The notes beneath the pieces were generated by a model that was not told the DNA's origin, did no database searches, and worked only from the letters and a program-made list of their open reading frames with translations. A stretch of DNA of 64,000 nucleotides from the NCBI GenBank assembly GCA_944354535.1, contig CALVPY010000001.1:1-64000 (forward strand). The letters are read 5' to 3'. The position numbers were made by a program, and so were the translations under genes. Of this stretch, positions 33,250 through 43,344 are shown one piece after another (position 1 is the stretch's first letter; each line of letters opens with the position of its first letter). This stretch comes from an uncultured Clostridia bacterium. Lineage in GTDB: Bacteria; Bacillota; Clostridia; Christensenellales; Borkfalkiaceae.

Positions 33250-35049
33250 ATGTCGAAAGTTATCGGTATCGATCTTGGTACTACCAATTCGTGTGTTGCA
33301 GTCATGGAGGGCGGCGAGCCCGTCGTGATCGCCAATGCGGAAGGTTCGCGCACCACGCCTTCCGTCGTCGCCTTCCAGAAGGACGGCACCCGTATCGTCG
33401 GCCAGGTCGCAAAGCGTCAGGCCGTTGCAAACCCCGACCGTACGGTCATCTCCATCAAGCGTGAGATGGGCTCCGACTACAAGGTGAAGATCGACGACAA
33501 GGCATATTCCCCTCAGGAAATTTCCGCTATGATCTTAAGCAAGCTCAAGGCGGATGCGGAGGCATATCTCGGCACGAAGGTGACGGACGCCGTCATCACC
33601 TGCCCCGCATACTTCACCGACTCCCAGCGTCAGGCGACCAAGGACGCGGGCAAGATCGCGGGCCTCAACGTGCTTCGTATCATCAACGAGCCCACGGCGG
33701 CGGCGCTTGCCTACGGCCTCGATAAGGAGAAGGAGAACAGCAAGGTCATGATCTACGACCTCGGCGGCGGTACCTTCGATGTCTCCATCCTCGAAATTTC
33801 CGACGGCGTCTTCGAAGTGCTCGCGACCAACGGCAACAACCGTCTGGGCGGCGACGACTTCGATAAGAGACTGATGGACTACATGGTCGACGAGTTCAAG
33901 AAGAGCCACGGCGTCGATCTTTCCAAAGATAAGATGGCGATGCAGCGCTTGAAGGAAGCTGCCGAGAAGGCGAAGATCGAACTTTCCGGCATGACTTCGA
34001 CTTCCGTCTCGCTGCCCTTCATCTCCATGACGGACGCGGGCCCCGCGCACCTCGAGATGGACATCACCCGCCAGAAGTTCGAAGCGCTCATTTCCGACCT
34101 TGTCGATAAGACCGCAGAACCCATGCGCCTTGCGATGAAGGATGCGGGGCTTTCCTACAACGATCTTGATAAAGTCATCCTGGTCGGCGGTTCCACCCGT
34201 GTGCCCGCCGTCGTCGAAAAGGTCAAGCAGATCTCGGGCAAGGAGCCCTTCAAGGGCATCAACCCTGACGAGTGCGTCGCCATCGGCGCTGCCATCCAGG
34301 GCGGCGTGCTGACGGGCGAGATCAAGGATGTGCTCCTTCTCGACGTCATGCCCCTTTCCCTCGGTATCGAGACGCTGGGCGGTGTGTTCACGAGGCTCAT
34401 CGACAGAAATACGACCATCCCCGTCAAGAAGAGCCAGGTGTTCTCGACGGCTGCCGACAATCAGACGAGCGTCGAGATCCACATCCTGCAGGGCGAGCGT
34501 GAGTTCTGCCGCGACAACAAGACGCTCGGAAGATTCATGCTGACGGGCATCGCACCCGCACCCCGCGGCATCCCGCAGATCGAAGTCACCTTCGACGTCG
34601 ACGCCAACGGCATCGTACACGTCGAGGCAAAGGATCTCGGCACGGGCAAGTCGACCGACATCACCATCACTTCTTCGACCAACCTCTCGGAAGACGAGAT
34701 CAACAAGGCGGTCAAGGAAGCGGAGCAGTACGCCGAAGAGGATAAGAAGCGCAAGCAGAAGGTGGACAGCCGCAACAAGCTCGACGGGCTCATCTTCTCC
34801 GTCGAACAGACGCTCAAAGAAAACGGCGACAAGTTCTCGGACGAAGAGAAGGCTTCCCTCAACTCCGCCGTCGAAGAGGCGAAGAAAGAGCTCGACGCGG
34901 ACGACGAAGAGCGCTTCAACGCCGCGTTCGAAAAGCTTTCGAATGCCGTGCAGCCCATCTTCCAGAAGATGTATCAGCAGAATGCGGCAAACGGCAGCGG
35001 CGCGCCGAACGGCGAGCCTCAGGCGGGCGACGAAGAGTTCCACCAGTAA
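33250..35049 (+). CDS. dnaK: DnaK, Hsp70 chaperone
   Basis: 599 residues, RBS AAAGGAGAG. Starts [20 protein letters not shown]; phosphate loops [13 protein letters not shown] and [10 protein letters not shown]; interdomain linker [15 protein letters not shown]; substrate domain and helical lid; short C-terminal tail GDEEF. Slightly shorter than enteric DnaK, usual for Gram-positives. Confidence 0.98.
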   Translation: MSKVIGIDLGTTNSCVAVMEGGEPVVIANAEGSRTTPSVVAFQKDGTRIVGQVAKRQAVANPDRTVISIKREMGSDYKVKIDDKAYSPQEISAMILSKLKADAEAYLGTKVTDAVITCPAYFTDSQRQATKDAGKIAGLNVLRIINEPTAAALAYGLDKEKENSKVMIYDLGGGTFDVSILEISDGVFEVLATNGNNRLGGDDFDKRLMDYMVDEFKKSHGVDLSKDKMAMQRLKEAAEKAKIELSGMTSTSVSLPFISMTDAGPAHLEMDITRQKFEALISDLVDKTAEPMRLAMKDAGLSYNDLDKVILVGGSTRVPAVVEKVKQISGKEPFKGINPDECVAIGAAIQGGVLTGEIKDVLLLDVMPLSLGIETLGGVFTRLIDRNTTIPVKKSQVFSTAADNQTSVEIHILQGEREFCRDNKTLGRFMLTGIAPAPRGIPQIEVTFDVDANGIVHVEAKDLGTGKSTDITITSSTNLSEDEINKAVKEAEQYAEEDKKRKQKVDSRNKLDGLIFSVEQTLKENGDKFSDEEKASLNSAVEEAKKELDADDEERFNAAFEKLSNAVQPIFQKMYQQNAANGSGAPNGEPQAGDEEFHQ

Positions 35050-35087
35050 GGCACGCGGCGCGTTCCGCAGGGCATAAACAAGTTGTT

Positions 35088-35114
35088 TTAAGGGGCGGCG
35101 CTGCCGCCCCTTAA
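35088..35114. other. dnaK-dnaJ intercistronic hairpin
   Basis: TTAAGGGGCGGC-GCT-GCCGCCCCTTAA, perfect 12-bp stem with no T run. Likely an mRNA stability or processing element that lets DnaK be made in excess over DnaJ. Confidence 0.7.
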
Positions 35115-35136
35115 CGGGCGATAAGAGGAACAGAGC

Positions 35137-36270
35137 ATGGCAGAAAAAAAGAACTATTACGAAATTCTCGGCGTGAGCAAGAACGCGACGGAGGAGGAGA
35201 TCAAGGCGGCTTATAAAAAGCTCGTCAAGCAGTATCACCCCGACCTTCACCCCAACGATAAGCTCGCCGCGGAGAAGTTCAAGGAGATCAACGAGGCGAA
35301 CGAAGTGCTCTCCGATAAGCAGAAGCGCGCTGCCTACGACTATGAACAGGAGCATCCGGGCATGGGCGGCATGGGCGGCGCAGGCTTCGGCGGCTTCGGC
35401 GGCGGGGGCTTCGGCGACATCTTCGACAGCATCTTCCAGGGCTTCGGCGGCAATGCTTCCGTGCAGCGCGATACTTCGGGCGAGGACATCCAGCTCGAGA
35501 TGCGCCTTTCCTTCATGGACGCCGCCAAGGGCTGCGTGAAGGAGATCAGCTATTCGCGCAACGAGCCCTGCCCCACCTGCGGCGGCACGGGCGCCAAGGG
35601 CGGCACGGCATATAAGACGTGCTCCCGCTGCGGCGGCAAGGGTCAGGTCCGGTTCTCGCAGGATACCATGTTCGGCCGCATGGTGCGCGTGGGCGCCTGT
35701 CCCGACTGCGGCGGCAAGGGCAAGATCATCACCGATAAATGCCCCGACTGCAAGGGCAAGGGGTATGTGCGGAAGGAGACGAAGGTCTCGCTCTCCATCC
35801 CCGCGGGCGTCGACACCAACTCCTATATTCGCAAGCGCGGGTTCGGCCAGGCGAGCACGGAAGGGGGTCCTGCGGGCGATCTTATCGTCGTGTTCCGCGT
35901 CGAGCCGCACAAGATCTTCCGCCGCAAGAACATGGATCTTTACGTCGATCTTCCCATCCCGTTCGCGACGGCTTGCCTCGGCGGCACGGTGAAAGTGCCC
36001 ACGATCGACGACGCCTTCGACTATCCCATCCCCGAAGGCACGCAGACGGGCACCACCTTCACCATCCGCGGCAAGGGCTTAAAGACGCGCAACGGCACGG
36101 GCAACCTCTATCTCAACGTCTTTGTCGAGGTGCCCACCCGCCTTTCGCGCGAGCAGAAGCGCAAAGTGGAGGAAGCGGGGGCTTCCTGCGACGTCAGGCA
36201 GTACGATAAAGCGAAGAAGTATTCCGACGATATGTCCGCCCTCTACGGCACGGACGCTTACAAAAATTAA
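35137..36270 (+). CDS. dnaJ: DnaJ, Hsp40 co-chaperone
   Basis: 377 residues. J domain with HPD (YHPDLHP near residue 34), Gly/Phe-rich linker (about 76-115), four zinc repeats [24 protein letters not shown] and CPDCKGKG, and the C-terminal substrate domain. Complete type I DnaJ. Confidence 0.98.
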   Translation: MAEKKNYYEILGVSKNATEEEIKAAYKKLVKQYHPDLHPNDKLAAEKFKEINEANEVLSDKQKRAAYDYEQEHPGMGGMGGAGFGGFGGGGFGDIFDSIFQGFGGNASVQRDTSGEDIQLEMRLSFMDAAKGCVKEISYSRNEPCPTCGGTGAKGGTAYKTCSRCGGKGQVRFSQDTMFGRMVRVGACPDCGGKGKIITDKCPDCKGKGYVRKETKVSLSIPAGVDTNSYIRKRGFGQASTEGGPAGDLIVVFRVEPHKIFRRKNMDLYVDLPIPFATACLGGTVKVPTIDDAFDYPIPEGTQTGTTFTIRGKGLKTRNGTGNLYLNVFVEVPTRLSREQKRKVEEAGASCDVRQYDKAKKYSDDMSALYGTDAYKN

Positions 36271-36311
36271 CCTTTTTCGGGTCATCCGCAAGAAAGCGCG
36301 CCCGAAAAGAG

Positions 36312-36348
36312 AAGAGCTCTCTCAGAAGCGAGGGAGCTCTTTTATTTT
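36312..36348 (+). terminator. Terminator of grpE-dnaK-dnaJ
   Basis: Stem AAGAGCTCTCTC / GAGGGAGCTCTT (one G-T pair) followed by TTATTTT. Confidence 0.85.
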
Positions 36349-36353
36349 GCCTC

Positions 36354-36382
36354 TTGCAAACGGGCGGCAGACGTGTTACAAT
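36354..36382 (+). promoter_or_regulatory. Promoter of the PP-loop / ferredoxin pair
   Basis: TTGCAA, 17-bp spacer, TACAAT. Confidence 0.8.
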
Positions 36383-36400
36383 AGGAACGGGAGGGGAAAT

Positions 36401-37795
36401 ATGTACTGTTTACAGAGCCGCTGGAAATTGGAAAACGGGAAGCTTCGCTACTATGGCCTTCGGAACAAGGAACGGATGTTTGATAGCGCCGTCCGCCTCA
36501 CGAAAAAACAGCGGGCGGTCGTCTCCGCGCTCCCGAAAGCGCTGACCGACGAAGAAAAACATGTTTTAGGAGCGCTTTTGGGGGATGCCGTCGTGGAGGA
36601 AGGGAAGCTTCGGCGCATCCCTAAGAGCTTTGACGAGGCGCGCTTCTGCACGTCGTGCTGCGCCAACGACTATATTTTGCCCGGGCTCGAATTTGACGGG
36701 GAGGGGCGCTGCCCCATGTGCCGGACGGAGGAGGAGACAAGAGGGCTCAAAAGCGTGCTGCCCCTCGTCGAGGAGATCAAGCCCTCCAAACGCTCCCGCT
36801 TCGACGTCGCCCTCTTCTATACGGGCGGCAAAGATTCCACCTTCCTTCTCTATTATCTTTCCAAGGTCAAGGGGCTGCGCGTCCTTGCACTCACCTGGGA
36901 GATCCCCTTCCTCTCCGAAAGCGCCAAACAAAGCATCGAAGGGGCAAAGAAGGCATTCCCCAAAGTGGAGTTCATCGTGCGCACCGTCGCCAAAGAGACG
37001 CTCGATAAAGTCTACCGCAAACTGTATTCGCTCATCGGCAGCACCTGCGCCTGCCCTTCGCTTGCCTATCTCCTCTTCTATCCCGAGCTCGTCGCAAACC
37101 GCGTGCCCTATTTCATGGCGGGCAACGAGCCCGTGCAGATGCTCGCCCTCTACTACAATCACATGGCGCCCAGGATCGCCTATTCCTTTGCCGAGAACAA
37201 GTTCCTCACCTTTCTGTTCAACGTGTGGCGCGTCCTCACGCTGCACCCGCCCCTCCGCCAGGGGCAGATCCAGACGCTGATGACGATGAAACAGCTCGCC
37301 TACGGCGATAACTTCTTCAAAAAGCACAGCGGCCTGCAGGGGGAGCCCGTGCACAGCGTCGTCGAGGCCATCCACGCGGCGCCTGAGCTGCTGCCGCCTT
37401 TGAAGCGCGCCATAAGAAGCTCCTCGTGGACGGGGCATATCCCCGCCTTCGTGCATCTTGATATGGACAAAGCCTGCGGGGGGACTTACGATTGGAACCG
37501 CGTCAAGGACATTCTTGTGAAGGAATGCGGCTGGTCGGCGCCCGCGGCGAAGGACAAGGCGCTGCACACGAGCTGCAAGATCGAGCGCTGCAAGGATCAC
37601 ACGCAGTTCGTGCGCTACTACAACTGCGAGAGCACGCTCATCCCCTTCAGCGCGCTGGAAATTTCCCTTTCGAGCAAGCGCTGCGGCAGGCCGAAAGAGG
37701 AGGTCATCGCCGAGATGAAGGAGTGCCTCGGCTTCTCCCTCGAAGAGATCCCCGAGTGCGCCCTGATGCGGGAAGAGATCGGAGCGGACCGATGA
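36401..37795 (+). CDS. PP-loop (N-type ATP pyrophosphatase) protein with cysteine motifs
   Basis: 464 residues, RBS GGGAGGGG. The N-terminal 80 residues are unassigned. Then comes a zinc-ribbon-like set C83-x2-C86-C87 and C104-x2-C107, followed by the PP loop TGGKDS (131-136). The order Cys4 then PP loop, and a C-terminal HTSCKIERCKD, recall WbpG/PseA-type sugar amidotransferases and the tRNA-thiolating PP-loop families. Extra cysteines C206 and C208 could carry a persulfide or Fe-S cluster. PP-loop enzymes adenylate a substrate before N or S transfer. The stop overlaps the ferredoxin gene (ATGA), implying a redox partner. Substrate unknown. Confidence 0.8.
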   Translation: MYCLQSRWKLENGKLRYYGLRNKERMFDSAVRLTKKQRAVVSALPKALTDEEKHVLGALLGDAVVEEGKLRRIPKSFDEARFCTSCCANDYILPGLEFDGEGRCPMCRTEEETRGLKSVLPLVEEIKPSKRSRFDVALFYTGGKDSTFLLYYLSKVKGLRVLALTWEIPFLSESAKQSIEGAKKAFPKVEFIVRTVAKETLDKVYRKLYSLIGSTCACPSLAYLLFYPELVANRVPYFMAGNEPVQMLALYYNHMAPRIAYSFAENKFLTFLFNVWRVLTLHPPLRQGQIQTLMTMKQLAYGDNFFKKHSGLQGEPVHSVVEAIHAAPELLPPLKRAIRSSSWTGHIPAFVHLDMDKACGGTYDWNRVKDILVKECGWSAPAAKDKALHTSCKIERCKDHTQFVRYYNCESTLIPFSALEISLSSKRCGRPKEEVIAEMKECLGFSLEEIPECALMREEIGADR

Positions 37796-38472
37796 CGGAC
37801 GTGCGCTACTTTACGGGGAGCGGGCATTCGGAGTCGATCGTCCGCGCCTGCGCCGCGGCAATGGGGGAGGCGGCGCTGCCGATGGGGGAGCCCCTTCGGG
37901 AGAACGCCGTGCTGCTGCTCGTCTTCCCCGTTTACTGCGAGCGCGTTCCCCCGCCCGTTGCCGATTATCTCAAAACATGCGGGGCGGAGCGGGCGGCGTT
38001 TGTCGCTGCCTACGGCGGCATGAGCTATGGGCGCGCCCTGTATGATGCCAAAACGCTCTTTCGGGGAACGGTCGTCGCCGCGGCATATGTTCCGACCGGG
38101 CACGCCTACACAAAGGACGGCTTTTCTTTCGACGAGGCGGCGCTCACGCCCCTTTTCGAGAAGGTGCTTTCGGGAGAGAGCTCGCCCGCCGTCATCCCGA
38201 AGGGGAAGCGGCATCTCCTTTCGGGCGCGCCCGCGCTGAGGAGCCGTCTCGGGGTAAAGCTCGTGCGTTCCTCCCGCTGCAGCGGGTGCGGCGTGTGCGA
38301 GCGTGCCTGCCCTATGCACGCCATGCGCGCAGGGAAGCCCAATGGCCGCTGCATCCGCTGTCTGCGGTGCGTGCGGGTCTGCCCCGAGGGAGCGCTCTCC
38401 TTCCGCCTGAGCCCTTTTCTGAAGGCATATCTGCGGCGGCGGAGAACGGAGGAAACGCGGCTCTTTCTTTGA
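37792..38472 (+). CDS. EFR1-type flavodoxin-ferredoxin protein
   Basis: 226 residues. The N-terminal half is flavodoxin-like: FTGSGHS phosphate loop near residue 7, VFPVYCERVP, and YGGMSYGRAL. The C-terminal half has two [4Fe-4S] motifs, CSGCGVCERACP and CIRCLRCVRVCP, then a basic tail. It should shuttle electrons to a partner enzyme; translational coupling makes the PP-loop protein the obvious candidate. Confidence 0.88.
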   Translation: MTDVRYFTGSGHSESIVRACAAAMGEAALPMGEPLRENAVLLLVFPVYCERVPPPVADYLKTCGAERAAFVAAYGGMSYGRALYDAKTLFRGTVVAAAYVPTGHAYTKDGFSFDEAALTPLFEKVLSGESSPAVIPKGKRHLLSGAPALRSRLGVKLVRSSRCSGCGVCERACPMHAMRAGKPNGRCIRCLRCVRVCPEGALSFRLSPFLKAYLRRRRTEETRLFL

Positions 38473-38482
38473 ATATGAAAAG

Positions 38483-38517
38483 CCCCGCAGGGAATGTGCC
38501 CTGCGGGGAATCTTTTT
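38483..38517. terminator. Bidirectional terminator between convergent genes
   Basis: CCCCGCAGGG-6-CCCTGCGGGG, followed by AATCTTTTTT on plus and CTTTTC on minus. Confidence 0.88.
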
Positions 38518-38544
38518 TGTATGCCGAACGAGCTTCGGCTTATT

Positions 38545-39942
38545 TTATGCCTTGGAGCGGATGTATTCGTCCATCGCCTTTGCGGCGGTCTTGCCTGCGC
38601 CCATCGCGAGGATGACGGTTGCGGCGCCCGTCACGGCGTCGCCGCCCGCGTACACGCCGTCGAGCGACGTCTTGCCGTTCTCGTCGGCGACGATCTCTCC
38701 GCGCGGCTTGGTGTCGAGCCCCTGCGTCGTCTTTTTGAGGAGAGGATTGGGCGAGGTGCCGAGCGCCATGATGACACAGTCGACGTCCATCGTGAACTCG
38801 CTGCCCTTCTTCTCGATGGGGCGGCGGCGGCCCGAAGCGTCGGGTTCGCCCAGCTCCATCTCGATGCATCTAAGTCCCACGACGTTGTCGTCGCCGTCCG
38901 CGAGCACTTCGACGGGGTTGGTGAGGAGCTTGAAGACGATCTCCTCTTCCTTGGCGTGCTCCACTTCCTCGCGGCGGGCGGGAAGTTCCGCCTCCGAACG
39001 GCGGTAGACGATATACACGACGTCCGCCCCCAGCCGCTTTGCCGAGCGCGCCGCGTCCATCGCGACGTTGCCGCCGCCCACGACGGCGACCTTCTTCGCA
39101 TGGAAGATGGGGGTCTCGCTGTCCTCTTCATACGCCTTCATGAGGTTGCTGCGGGTGAGGTATTCGTTGGCGGAGAAGACGCCTTTTGCGTTCTCTCCGG
39201 GGATGTTCATGAAGCGGGGAAGGCCCGCGCCCGTGCCCAGGAAGACGGCTTCGAAGCCGAACTCTTCCTTGAGTTCGTCGATGGTGAGCACCTTGCCGAT
39301 GACCATGTCCGTCATTACCTTGACGCCGAGAGATCTGAGGTTATCCACCTCCTTTTCGACGATGGCTTTGGGGAGACGGAATTCGGGGATGCCGTAGACG
39401 AGCACGCCGCCCGCAAGGTGCAGCGCTTCGAAGACGGTCACGTCGTAGCCGAGCTTTGCAAGATCGCCCGCGCAGGTGAGCCCCGCGGGGCCCGAGCCGA
39501 CGATGGCGACCTTATGCCCGTTGGGCTGAGGCTTTGCGGGAGCCTGAGTCGCGTGGGAGTTGTGCCAATCGGCGACGAAGCGCTCGAGCCTGCCGATGCC
39601 GACGGGCTCGCCCTTGATGCCGCGCGTGCACTTGCCTTCGCACTGCGTCTCCTGCGGGCACACTCTGCCGCAGACGGCGGGAAGGGAGGAGGTGCGGGCA
39701 ATGACCTGATACGCCTCCTCGAACTTGCCCTCCGCGACGAGGGCGATAAATTCGGGGATAGCGACGTTGACGGGGCAGCCCGCAACGCAGGGCCGGTTTT
39801 TGCAATTTAAGCAGCGCTTTGCCTCGTCGATCGCGGTCTCTGCGTCATAGCCGAGGGCAACTTCCTTGAAATTTTTATTGCGGACGAGGGGATCCTGCGA
39901 GGGCATGGGGTGCTTCTTGGGATCCATATTGAATTTCGCCAT
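38545..39942 (-). CDS. NfnB-type NAD(P)H oxidoreductase large subunit (GltA family)
   Basis: 465 residues, RBS GGAGGC. N-terminal [4Fe-4S] domain with CLNCKNRPCVAGCP and CGRVCPQETQCEGKC. Two Rossmann domains follow: GSGPAGLTCA (FAD) and GGGNVAMDAA (NADPH). Alone this would be called glutamate synthase small chain, but directly behind an NfnA-like gene and with no glutamate synthase large subunit it fits NfnAB, the electron-bifurcating NADH-dependent ferredoxin:NADP+ oxidoreductase. Confidence 0.88.
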   Translation of the reverse strand: MAKFNMDPKKHPMPSQDPLVRNKNFKEVALGYDAETAIDEAKRCLNCKNRPCVAGCPVNVAIPEFIALVAEGKFEEAYQVIARTSSLPAVCGRVCPQETQCEGKCTRGIKGEPVGIGRLERFVADWHNSHATQAPAKPQPNGHKVAIVGSGPAGLTCAGDLAKLGYDVTVFEALHLAGGVLVYGIPEFRLPKAIVEKEVDNLRSLGVKVMTDMVIGKVLTIDELKEEFGFEAVFLGTGAGLPRFMNIPGENAKGVFSANEYLTRSNLMKAYEEDSETPIFHAKKVAVVGGGNVAMDAARSAKRLGADVVYIVYRRSEAELPARREEVEHAKEEEIVFKLLTNPVEVLADGDDNVVGLRCIEMELGEPDASGRRRPIEKKGSEFTMDVDCVIMALGTSPNPLLKKTTQGLDTKPRGEIVADENGKTSLDGVYAGGDAVTGAATVILAMGAGKTAAKAMDEYIRSKA

Positions 39943-40784
39943 CAGTTTGCCTCCTTCTTGAAGAGATTGCAGTGCTTTTCGCGCGCTTTTGCCTCAAACT
40001 CTGCATAGGTGCGCGAGCGCTTCATCGCCTCGTCGAAGTCGACGAGGTGGGCGTCGAAGTCGGGCCCGTCCACGCAGGCGAACTTGGTCTCCCCGCCCAC
40101 GGTGAGGCGGCAGCCGCCGCACATTCCCGTGCCGTCGATCATGATGGGGTTCATCGAAGCGACGGTGGGGATATTGTATTCTTTGGTCGCAAGGGCGACG
40201 AATTTCATCATGACGAGCGGGCCGATCGTGATGACGCGGTCAAATGTTTCGCCCGCCTCCAGCATACGCTTCAAGGGGAGGGTGACGTTGCCCTTCTCGC
40301 CGTAGCTGCCGTCGTCCGTCATCATCACGAACTTGTCGGAAGCGGCGCGGAATTCGTCCTCCAAAATGACGAGATCCTTGCTTCTGAAGCCGACGATGGA
40401 GGTGACTTCGCAGCCCATCTCGTGCAGCTCTCTTACGACGGGCAGCGCGATGGCGCAGCCCACGCCGCCGCCCACGACGCACGCCTTTTTGATGCCCTCC
40501 ACTTCGGTGGGGTTGCCCAAAGGCCCCACGAAGTCGGCGATGCACTCGCCTTCGTTGAGCGCGTTCAAGGTCATCGTCGCACCGCCCACGACCTGGAAGA
40601 TGATGGTAACGGCGCCCGTTTCCTTGTTGCAGCCCGCCACGGTGAGGGGGATGCGCTCTCCCCGTTCGTCCGCGCGGAGGATGATGAACTGCCCTGCGCG
40701 CGCCTTTCTTGCGACGAAGGGCGCCTCGATCTCCATCAGCGTGACGGTGGGATTGAGGCTTTTTTTCTTGAGAATACGGTACAT
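39942..40784 (-). CDS. NfnA-type ferredoxin:NADP+ reductase subunit
   Basis: 280 residues, RBS CAGGGAGGAA. PyrK-like fold: FAD domain, NAD-binding GGGVGCAIALPV, and C-terminal [2Fe-2S] cysteines in GMCGGCRLTVGGETKFACVD. Its stop shares one base with the partner start, giving a tight operon. The NfnAB complex balances NADH, NADPH and ferredoxin pools in anaerobes. Sulfide dehydrogenase is an older name for the same family. Confidence 0.88.
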   Translation of the reverse strand: MYRILKKKSLNPTVTLMEIEAPFVARKARAGQFIILRADERGERIPLTVAGCNKETGAVTIIFQVVGGATMTLNALNEGECIADFVGPLGNPTEVEGIKKACVVGGGVGCAIALPVVRELHEMGCEVTSIVGFRSKDLVILEDEFRAASDKFVMMTDDGSYGEKGNVTLPLKRMLEAGETFDRVITIGPLVMMKFVALATKEYNIPTVASMNPIMIDGTGMCGGCRLTVGGETKFACVDGPDFDAHLVDFDEAMKRSRTYAEFEAKAREKHCNLFKKEAN

Positions 40785-40852
40785 GGTTCCTCCCTGAAAA
40801 CTCGGTATCGGAACGGGCAGACGCGACGCGGCGAAGCCCGTCCGCAGCTTTT

Positions 40853-40881
40853 ATTATAGAACGCGGGGCGCAAAATGTCAA
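40853..40881 (-). promoter_or_regulatory. Promoter of the nfnAB genes
   Basis: Minus-strand TTGACA (40881-40876), 17-bp spacer, TATAAT (40858-40853). Confidence 0.9.
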
Positions 40882-40923
40882 GGCTTCTTTTTTGATTTTT
40901 CTTGCGGGAAAGCACGCGTTCCC

Positions 40924-40952
40924 TTGACAAGCGCATACAACTCCTCTATAAT
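40924..40952 (+). promoter_or_regulatory. Promoter of the DegV gene
   Basis: TTGACA, 17-bp spacer, TATAAT; back-to-back with the nfnAB promoter. Confidence 0.92.
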
Positions 40953-40997
40953 GGATGGGTCACGAAGTGAACAAAAACAAAGAATTGGAGAAAGATC

Positions 40998-41867
40998 ATG
41001 GCAAAGGTAAAGATCGTCACCGATTCGAACAGCGGCATCATGCAGGCCGAGGCGGAAAGACTGGGAATTTCCGTCATCCCCATGCCGTTTGTCATCGATG
41101 GCGAGCAGTATTTTGAGGACATCGACCTCACGCAGGCACAGTTTTACGAACATCTTGCACAGGATGCATCCGTTTCCACCTCGCAGCCTTCGACGGCGAG
41201 CGTCACGGAAGTGTGGGAACGCCTTCTTGAAGAGGGGTGCGACGTGGTGCATATCCCCATGTCGAGCGCCCTCTCCGAAAGCTGCCATACGGCGCAGCAG
41301 CTTGCCAAGGAGTACGGGGGCAGGGTGCAGGTCGTCGACAACCGCCGCATCTCCATCTCCTTGAAGCACAGCGTCTTCGACGCCCTCTCGCTTGCAGAGC
41401 GCGGCATGAGCGCCAAGGAGATCGCAAGAAAACTCGAAGCTTCCGCTGCGGACAGCAGCATCTATCTCACGCTCGATACCTTAAAGTATCTCAAAAAGGG
41501 CGGAAGGCTCACGCCCGCGGCAGCGCTCATCGGCACCATTCTTCGCATCAAGCCCGTTTTGCAGATCCAGGGCGGCAAGCTCGACGCCTTCAAGAAGGTG
41601 CAGACCTTGAAGCAGGCCAAGCAGGCGATGACGGACGCTTTGAAGAGCGATCTTGCGACCCGCTTTGCAGACTTCGCGGCGGCGGGGCAGATGCGCATCT
41701 GCCTCGCGCACACCGCGCGGGAGGAGGAGATCAGGGCATTTGAAGCGGAACTTGCCGCCGCCTTCCCCAACATCCCCGTGAGCTTCTGCGATCCGCTCTC
41801 CTTGAGCATCGCCTGCCACGTCGGCCCCGGCGTCATCGCCTGCTCGGTGACGCGCGCCCTCAACTGA
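40998..41867 (+). CDS. DegV-family fatty-acid-binding protein
   Basis: 289 residues. N-terminal KIVTDSNSGIMQAEAERLGI and the SQPSTASV loop are typical of DegV proteins, which bind a fatty acid and serve as FakB-like partners of fatty acid kinase. No FakA is in the window. Single gene with own promoter and terminator. Confidence 0.92.
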   Translation: MAKVKIVTDSNSGIMQAEAERLGISVIPMPFVIDGEQYFEDIDLTQAQFYEHLAQDASVSTSQPSTASVTEVWERLLEEGCDVVHIPMSSALSESCHTAQQLAKEYGGRVQVVDNRRISISLKHSVFDALSLAERGMSAKEIARKLEASAADSSIYLTLDTLKYLKKGGRLTPAAALIGTILRIKPVLQIQGGKLDAFKKVQTLKQAKQAMTDALKSDLATRFADFAAAGQMRICLAHTAREEEIRAFEAELAAAFPNIPVSFCDPLSLSIACHVGPGVIACSVTRALN

Positions 41868-41883
41868 CCTCTTGAAAACAACA

Positions 41884-41918
41884 GCCCCGCGCTTCAAGGC
41901 GCGGGGCATATTTTTATT
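41884..41918 (+). terminator. Terminator of the DegV gene
   Basis: GCCCCGCGC-TTCAAG-GCGCGGGGC followed by ATATTTTTATTTT; it lies between convergent genes. Confidence 0.85.
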
Positions 41919-41925
41919 TTGCCCT

Positions 41926-43344
41926 TTATTCTGCGGGCGGGGCGGAGGGAGCCGAGGCGCCCTTCTTTCTCCGCCTGAAGATCTGGTCGCGGAAGAGGAT
42001 GAGATTCATCACGAGGAAGAAGCCCACGAGGATCAGGAGCGTCCATTTGGGCTGACCGGGCGCGAAGGTCGCCAGCAGCATCATGGGGAAGCCGAACACC
42101 ATGGCGGGAAAGTTCTGATAGACGAGGTTTTCCGCCGCGGGAGTCGCAAGGTCGGGGTCGAGTTCGCGCAGCAGGATGACGCCCGTCGACGCCGTGCCCG
42201 TCAGCATCCCGTACATGACGAGGAACTGCTCTTCGGAATAGCGGGGGAAGAGCTTGCGCGCCACCCAGATGTTATAAAAATAGGTGATGACGAGCCCCAC
42301 GACGCCGAGGATGAGCAGGATGTGCCAATACTGCGCGAGGGTATCCAGCTTGATGGCGGCGATGCCCGCGACGATCATGATGTCGAAGAAGAAGTTGCTG
42401 ATGCGCGTTAAAAGGAAGTTGTTCGTGTACTGCTTCTTGATGACGTTCTTCTTGTGGAAGAAGTTCACGACCGCCTTGACGATGACGGCGGCGAGCACAC
42501 CGAGGAAGAAGTTGAAACCGTAGACGGTCGCCTTCATCGTGGGCAGAAGCAGCCCCAGCCCGTACATCAGAAGATAGCTCAGAACATAGGCAAGGGCGAT
42601 GAACGCGATCTGGATGGTGATCTTGTCGATGCCCTGGTTCATGGGGATGTCGCCCTCGTTATGCACTTCGGAGCTCGGGATGAAGTCCTTCTCGTCGCCC
42701 ACGCGGCGCATCCTGCCCTTCTTCCTTATGATATTGAGGTGGATGACGCCGCCGATCGCCGCACTCAGGAACCCGAGCGCCGCCACCGAGAGACCGAAGC
42801 TCTTGCCGCCCTCAAAGCCGTACTGCGTCTCGTAGATGTTGCCGTAGTTCATGGCCTGGCCCGAACCCTGTCCGTAGCCGAAGGGCAGCAGGATGCCCGC
42901 CGCTTCGAAGAAGCCGGGCATAAAGGCGTAGGCGGCAAGGATGGTGATGGCAAGCCCGAAGATGCCCTGCAAAAGGTAGGTCGCCACCGTCGTCACGCCC
43001 GTGTTGAAGATCTCCACGCCGCGCTGTTTGTTCATCTTGCCTTTGGTCGTCTTGAGCGTCGAGGCGATGAAGCCGAGCGCCAGCGTATGATAGGTGAGGA
43101 TCTCCAAAAACGCCGCGCCGTCGCCGCCGAAGAACTGCGTATCGAAGAGGTATTCCTTCGTCACGCCCGTGTAAATGGAGGAGATGATGAGCAGCATGAT
43201 GCCGCCCAGCACCGAGGTGGGGATGAGGGAGTTGCCCAAGGGCTTGATGAGCCGCTTGAGCGCGTTCGCCACCAACAGGCTGATGAGCAGGATGGCGATG
43301 ACGTTGAAGGATCCCCAAACACTAAAGTCCCAGAAATTTTCCAT
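41926..43344 (-). CDS. GltS-like sodium:glutamate (ESS family) symporter
   Basis: 472 residues, about eleven hydrophobic helices. Conserved ESS-type segments: FGYGQGSGQAMNYG in the middle and YGMLTGTASTGVILLRELDP near the C-terminus, plus a short basic tail. Last gene of a three-gene minus-strand unit; its start lies inside the 3' end of the acyltransferase gene (23-bp overlap). Substrate glutamate is inferred from family. Confidence 0.85.
   Translation of the reverse strand: MENFWDFSVWGSFNVIAILLISLLVANALKRLIKPLGNSLIPTSVLGGIMLLIISSIYTGVTKEYLFDTQFFGGDGAAFLEILTYHTLALGFIASTLKTTKGKMNKQRGVEIFNTGVTTVATYLLQGIFGLAITILAAYAFMPGFFEAAGILLPFGYGQGSGQAMNYGNIYETQYGFEGGKSFGLSVAALGFLSAAIGGVIHLNIIRKKGRMRRVGDEKDFIPSSEVHNEGDIPMNQGIDKITIQIAFIALAYVLSYLLMYGLGLLLPTMKATVYGFNFFLGVLAAVIVKAVVNFFHKKNVIKKQYTNNFLLTRISNFFFDIMIVAGIAAIKLDTLAQYWHILLILGVVGLVITYFYNIWVARKLFPRYSEEQFLVMYGMLTGTASTGVILLRELDPDLATPAAENLVYQNFPAMVFGFPMMLLATFAPGQPKWTLLILVGFFLVMNLILFRDQIFRRRKKGASAPSAPPAE

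Noticed and set aside
38545..39942. Glutamate synthase small chain
   Set aside because: No large subunit nearby and an NfnA gene directly upstream; NfnB fits better.
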